Assembly (NCBI GenBank): GCA_001566295.1
Contig: KQ964255.1
Location: 558,001 to 622,000 of the forward strand
DNA length: 64,000 nucleotides
DNA from: Microdochium bolleyi
Taxonomy: Eukaryota; Ascomycota; Sordariomycetes; Xylariales; Microdochiaceae
Direction: 5' to 3'
Position numbers and translations under genes: made by a program. Below, one piece after another: positions 61,408 to 64,000 of the stretch. The notes below the pieces were generated by a model that was not told the origin of the DNA, ran no database searches, and saw nothing but the letters and a program-made list of their open reading frames with translations. Each line of letters starts with the position of its first letter. The first letter of the stretch is position 1.

Positions 61408-62991
61408 CTACTGCGGCTTGACGTCCGCTCTCTCGACGCAGAATGGGTTTGCAGTGAACACCCCAGCGGGATCGTATTCCCGTCTGATGCCCCGAAGCCT
61501 TGTGTACGTAGCCTCATCGTAGTAGGACTGCCAGACCTTCTTCATGTCCCAGTCCCCATAAGAACCCCAGAGCACGCGCCGGTCCTCGGGGCTGAAGTAC
61601 TTTGGCATGCCAGCGTCGTTCGCGGCCTGCCAGTCTTTGGCAGGTCCAATATCGCCTTTGTAGAAGACATCCCATGTGCCGCCCACGGTGGCGTCTCTAA
61701 AGCAGTAAGACGTGCCGTTGCCCGCGTTGTTCTGGAACATGGAACTCTTGCCGCTGTACACCTGCAGCTGCGACGACACGTACAACGTCTTGGCGTTGAC
61801 TGCCTGGGTCATGCGCGATGCGAACCAGGCCGACCACCCAATTTTGGAGAGCTCCAGGGACTTGGTGGTGTTTGTGCGCTTGACGTACGGATAAGGGAAC
61901 TCGCGGTCCTTCTTGAAGAGCCACCAGGATGCAATCTGGGACATGGGCGTCGGGGTGCCGACAGTGGTCTTGACAAACTTGAACCAGCTGTCCGGGATGT
62001 TCCGGATCGTGTCGAAGAGGGCCGGCGAGAAGGGCTCTTCGCCGAGGTTGACCCACTGCGCGTAGACGACGATGACGGGATAAGCCCACTTGAAAAGGTT
62101 CAGGTCCTCGCCTATGCTGCTGCCGTCGTCGCGTTCGGGCAGCTGGTCGTTGAGCTGCTTCTGCAGCTCGTCGTGGTCGCCCGGCCAGAGGCTGGCGAGG
62201 TCGACTGTCGCGTCAACAACATTGACTGTAAAATCGTAACCCCGGGGGAAGCTCGGGTCCTCAGACTTCTGCACGAGGAGGTCGAGGAGGGCCTTGTACT
62301 TGGCTTCCGAGTAGTGGAAGGCCATCCACTGGGCCTGGGAGCCCTGGTGGTTCTTGTCCTCCTGGACCTCGATTTTGGCGTGCGTCAGGACGCCCAGGTT
62401 GCCAGGGCTGCCACCGAGGAAGCCGTAAAACAAATCGGGCTCCGCCTCCTTTGTCACAGTGGCCACGTTGCCCTTGTAGTCGACGACGGTGAGCTCGCGG
62501 ATGTAGTCGGCGAGGAGGCCGAAGGACCGCGCAAGCATCCCGTACCCGCCGGTCTGCATGTGGCCGCCGAGACAGACTGTAATACACTGCCCGGTCGGCA
62601 TGAAGACGCCTTGTTTCTTGAGGAACTTGAAGAGCTCCTGAAGCGACCAACTGACACTCGTGTTGAGATAAGTCTTTCCATTCTCCCGTATTATGGTGAG
62701 ATCAATGCCGTCGCGCCGGAAGGTCGGCTTCAGATCGAGCTGGATGCCCCCAGGGCCAGTGGAGGAGGCACCGCTGTACTGGTGTCCACCAGTGCGGATG
62801 GCGATGGGTCGACCATGCTCGATGGCATTCCTGACAACGATCTGAATGTCTTCCATGCTCAGGGGCTGCAGGATCGCTGCAGGGTTCAAGTCGCGTTCTG
62901 CGCCGTAGGTTGAAGTGGCATACTGGCCGACCACCTGCGCGTAGGCGGGAGTGCCTGCCTCATACTGGTTGCCGTTGAAACCTGGATTCAT
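61408..62991 (-). CDS. FAD-linked oxidoreductase, berberine-bridge-enzyme type
   Basis: Intronless, 527 aa, starting MNPGFNGNQYEAG. The PCMH-type FAD domain contains H70 in IRTGGHQYSGAS and C136 in MPTGQCITVCLGGHMQTGGYG, the two residues that hold FAD bicovalently in this family (compare His/Cys of glucooligosaccharide oxidase). The C-terminal BBE motif is present (YDPAGVFTANPFCVE). No signal peptide is visible, unusual because many fungal members are secreted. Members oxidise carbohydrates or secondary-metabolite intermediates; there is no biosynthetic core gene nearby to suggest the latter. A minus-strand TATAAA lies 120 nt upstream. Confidence 0.9.
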   Translation of the reverse strand: MNPGFNGNQYEAGTPAYAQVVGQYATSTYGAERDLNPAAILQPLSMEDIQIVVRNAIEHGRPIAIRTGGHQYSGASSTGPGGIQLDLKPTFRRDGIDLTIIRENGKTYLNTSVSWSLQELFKFLKKQGVFMPTGQCITVCLGGHMQTGGYGMLARSFGLLADYIRELTVVDYKGNVATVTKEAEPDLFYGFLGGSPGNLGVLTHAKIEVQEDKNHQGSQAQWMAFHYSEAKYKALLDLLVQKSEDPSFPRGYDFTVNVVDATVDLASLWPGDHDELQKQLNDQLPERDDGSSIGEDLNLFKWAYPVIVVYAQWVNLGEEPFSPALFDTIRNIPDSWFKFVKTTVGTPTPMSQIASWWLFKKDREFPYPYVKRTNTTKSLELSKIGWSAWFASRMTQAVNAKTLYVSSQLQVYSGKSSMFQNNAGNGTSYCFRDATVGGTWDVFYKGDIGPAKDWQAANDAGMPKYFSPEDRRVLWGSYGDWDMKKVWQSYYDEATYTRLRGIRREYDPAGVFTANPFCVERADVKPQ

Positions 62992-64000
62992 TCTGACGGT
63001 GGCGCTGTGATGTTTGGAAGCTTTGATGTGAATTGCAAATGGGGAGGAGTGCGTGAGGTCCGGTTGATTGAGTGCACGATGACCACCAGACCAGCTCGTC
63101 TCTGAAGGGCATTTTTATAAGCCCAGGCACACAGGCACACGCTCAAGAACGAGTGACCACTGGAAAATTGCAGGCTTCGTGCCACATCACGGCGCCACCT
63201 CGCACTGGCTTTCTGCAGCAAGACTGTTGTGTCCATGGCCCGAGGGGAACATGCAGATTTGTGACGACAGGTCCCTGATTGGATGTAGCGCGCGAGCACC
63301 GCCGCTTGCCGTCAAGCCGGGAGCAGCCGGGACGGGCCGCGAAAGTCTAACCCCAGGCCCGTGAGGCTCGTCAGTTTGCACGATTATTGGCGGAGCCGGG
63401 CCTGGCGGGAGCGCCGAGGGTTCGTGGCTGAGACCCTTGGGCGTGTTCAGCCAGCCACACAGGTTCAGCTCCGCCGGAACAGGCATGTGTCGCTCCAACC
63501 ATCAAGACGATAAGGGATGCCAGCCCCTGGAATCTGGTCATTCATCCATCCCGGCCTCGGCGCACAAGCCCCGTTGCGGCCGGGCGCTGGCCGCTGAGCA
63601 CATGGTCTGGCCAAAGCTCAGCCAGCCCGGAGCTCAGCTCCATGTGATATCTGGCCGCATCGAGCCAGCCACAGGAGGAACCTCAGCTCTGTGCTCAGTC
63701 GTGAGTTTGTAAGCGGCATACCTACCGGCGTTGACTGCAGTTTCTGTCCTTGGACTCAGACACGTGGCGTTGGTCTGGACACCCACAGACCAGTAGCAGA
63801 ATGGCTGATTGCAATATGATCAATTGGGTTGACTGTGGCGGTGAGGGGTAGACATCTCGGCCAAGACTGTCGAGGAAGGAAGATAAATAGACGGTTGAAC
63901 TGTAGAATGTCCGGCGGACACTCAGTCCCAACAGCCACCCCTTCTTCGCTGCACTTTTCGAATCTCCTCTACCAACCCTCACTACAGCCCAGTCCTTGTT
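62992..64000. other. Right-end intergenic region, no gene supported
   Basis: This is the promoter of the flavin oxidase followed by sequence broken by stops. The last 150 bases have a C/T-rich character (CCACCCCTTCTTCGCTGCAC...) and could be the leader of a + strand gene starting beyond the window. Confidence 0.4.
63114..63119 (-). promoter_or_regulatory. TATA box of the flavin oxidase gene
   Basis: On the minus strand TATAAA (CTTATAAAAATG) lies about 120 nt before the ATG at 62991. Confidence 0.45.

Noticed and set aside
61330..62913. 527-codon + strand frame
   Set aside because: Antisense shadow of the flavin oxidase.
1..64000. CRISPR array, bacterial operon signals, IS elements, tRNA genes
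   Set aside because: No regularly spaced direct repeats, no transposase or terminal inverted repeats, and no cloverleaf-like sequence with a GGTTCRAATCC box recognised. GTTCAAATCC at 49401-49410 lies in an intron without a tRNA context.

Overview
The window is nuclear DNA from a filamentous ascomycete (Pezizomycotina; Sordariomycetes is my best guess, not proven). Reasons: GC-rich genes on both strands, introns of about 50-65 nt with GTRAGT donors, CTAAC/CTGAC branch sites and CAG/TAG acceptors, and typical families (two HET-domain proteins, RTA1, UsgS, Inp1, Erg24, two Zn2Cys6 regulators, a GPI-type aspartic protease). There is no sign of bacterial, viral or organellar sequence, no CRISPR array, and I recognised no tRNA or rRNA. 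Most exon structures were derived by hand from splice signals and reading-frame continuity.

Layout. 1-378: C-terminus of a low-complexity gene. 1.0-6.2 kb: Argonaute with an intact DEDH slicer tetrad and a very long pyrimidine-rich leader. 6.6-8.3 kb (-): Rieske-DUF455 fusion. 9.3-9.6 kb: tiny secreted peptide precursor with a Kex2-like site. 11.2-12.5 kb: tetraspanning membrane protein. 13.0-13.8 kb: AMMECR1. 14.8-17.3 kb: GPI-anchored-type aspartic protease. 17.7-19.6 kb (-): HET protein. 21.4-22.2 kb: Ras-like GTPase. 22.5-23.8 kb (-): UsgS. 24.7-26.9 kb: Inp1. 27.6-28.8 kb: RTA1.

29.4-38.2 kb is the least explained part. Four unrecognised low-complexity or coiled-coil genes (RGG/coiled coil/acidic; Q/P-rich prion-like plus RGG; two further coiled-coil proteins) lie around an Erg24 sterol reductase, with large gene-poor gaps. 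Then follow an adenosine-deaminase-like protein with an altered active-site motif (38.5-39.6), a Thr-rich secreted protein (40.6-42.0) and an SDR with an N-myristoylation-like start (42.5-43.4).

The right third holds two compact catabolic neighbourhoods. 43.6-51.3 kb: intracellular GH3 beta-glucosidase and sugar transporter, divergent from one promoter region, followed by a Zn2Cys6 regulator; this looks like a glycoside uptake-and-hydrolysis unit. 51.4-58.5 kb: GNAT acetyltransferase, APC-type permease and FAD amine/amino-acid oxidase (the last two divergent), and a second Zn2Cys6 regulator convergent with the oxidase; this looks like a nitrogen-compound utilisation unit. It ends with a second HET protein (59.1-61.1) and a berberine-bridge-type flavin oxidase (61.4-63.0, -). 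The last 1 kb has no gene that I can support.
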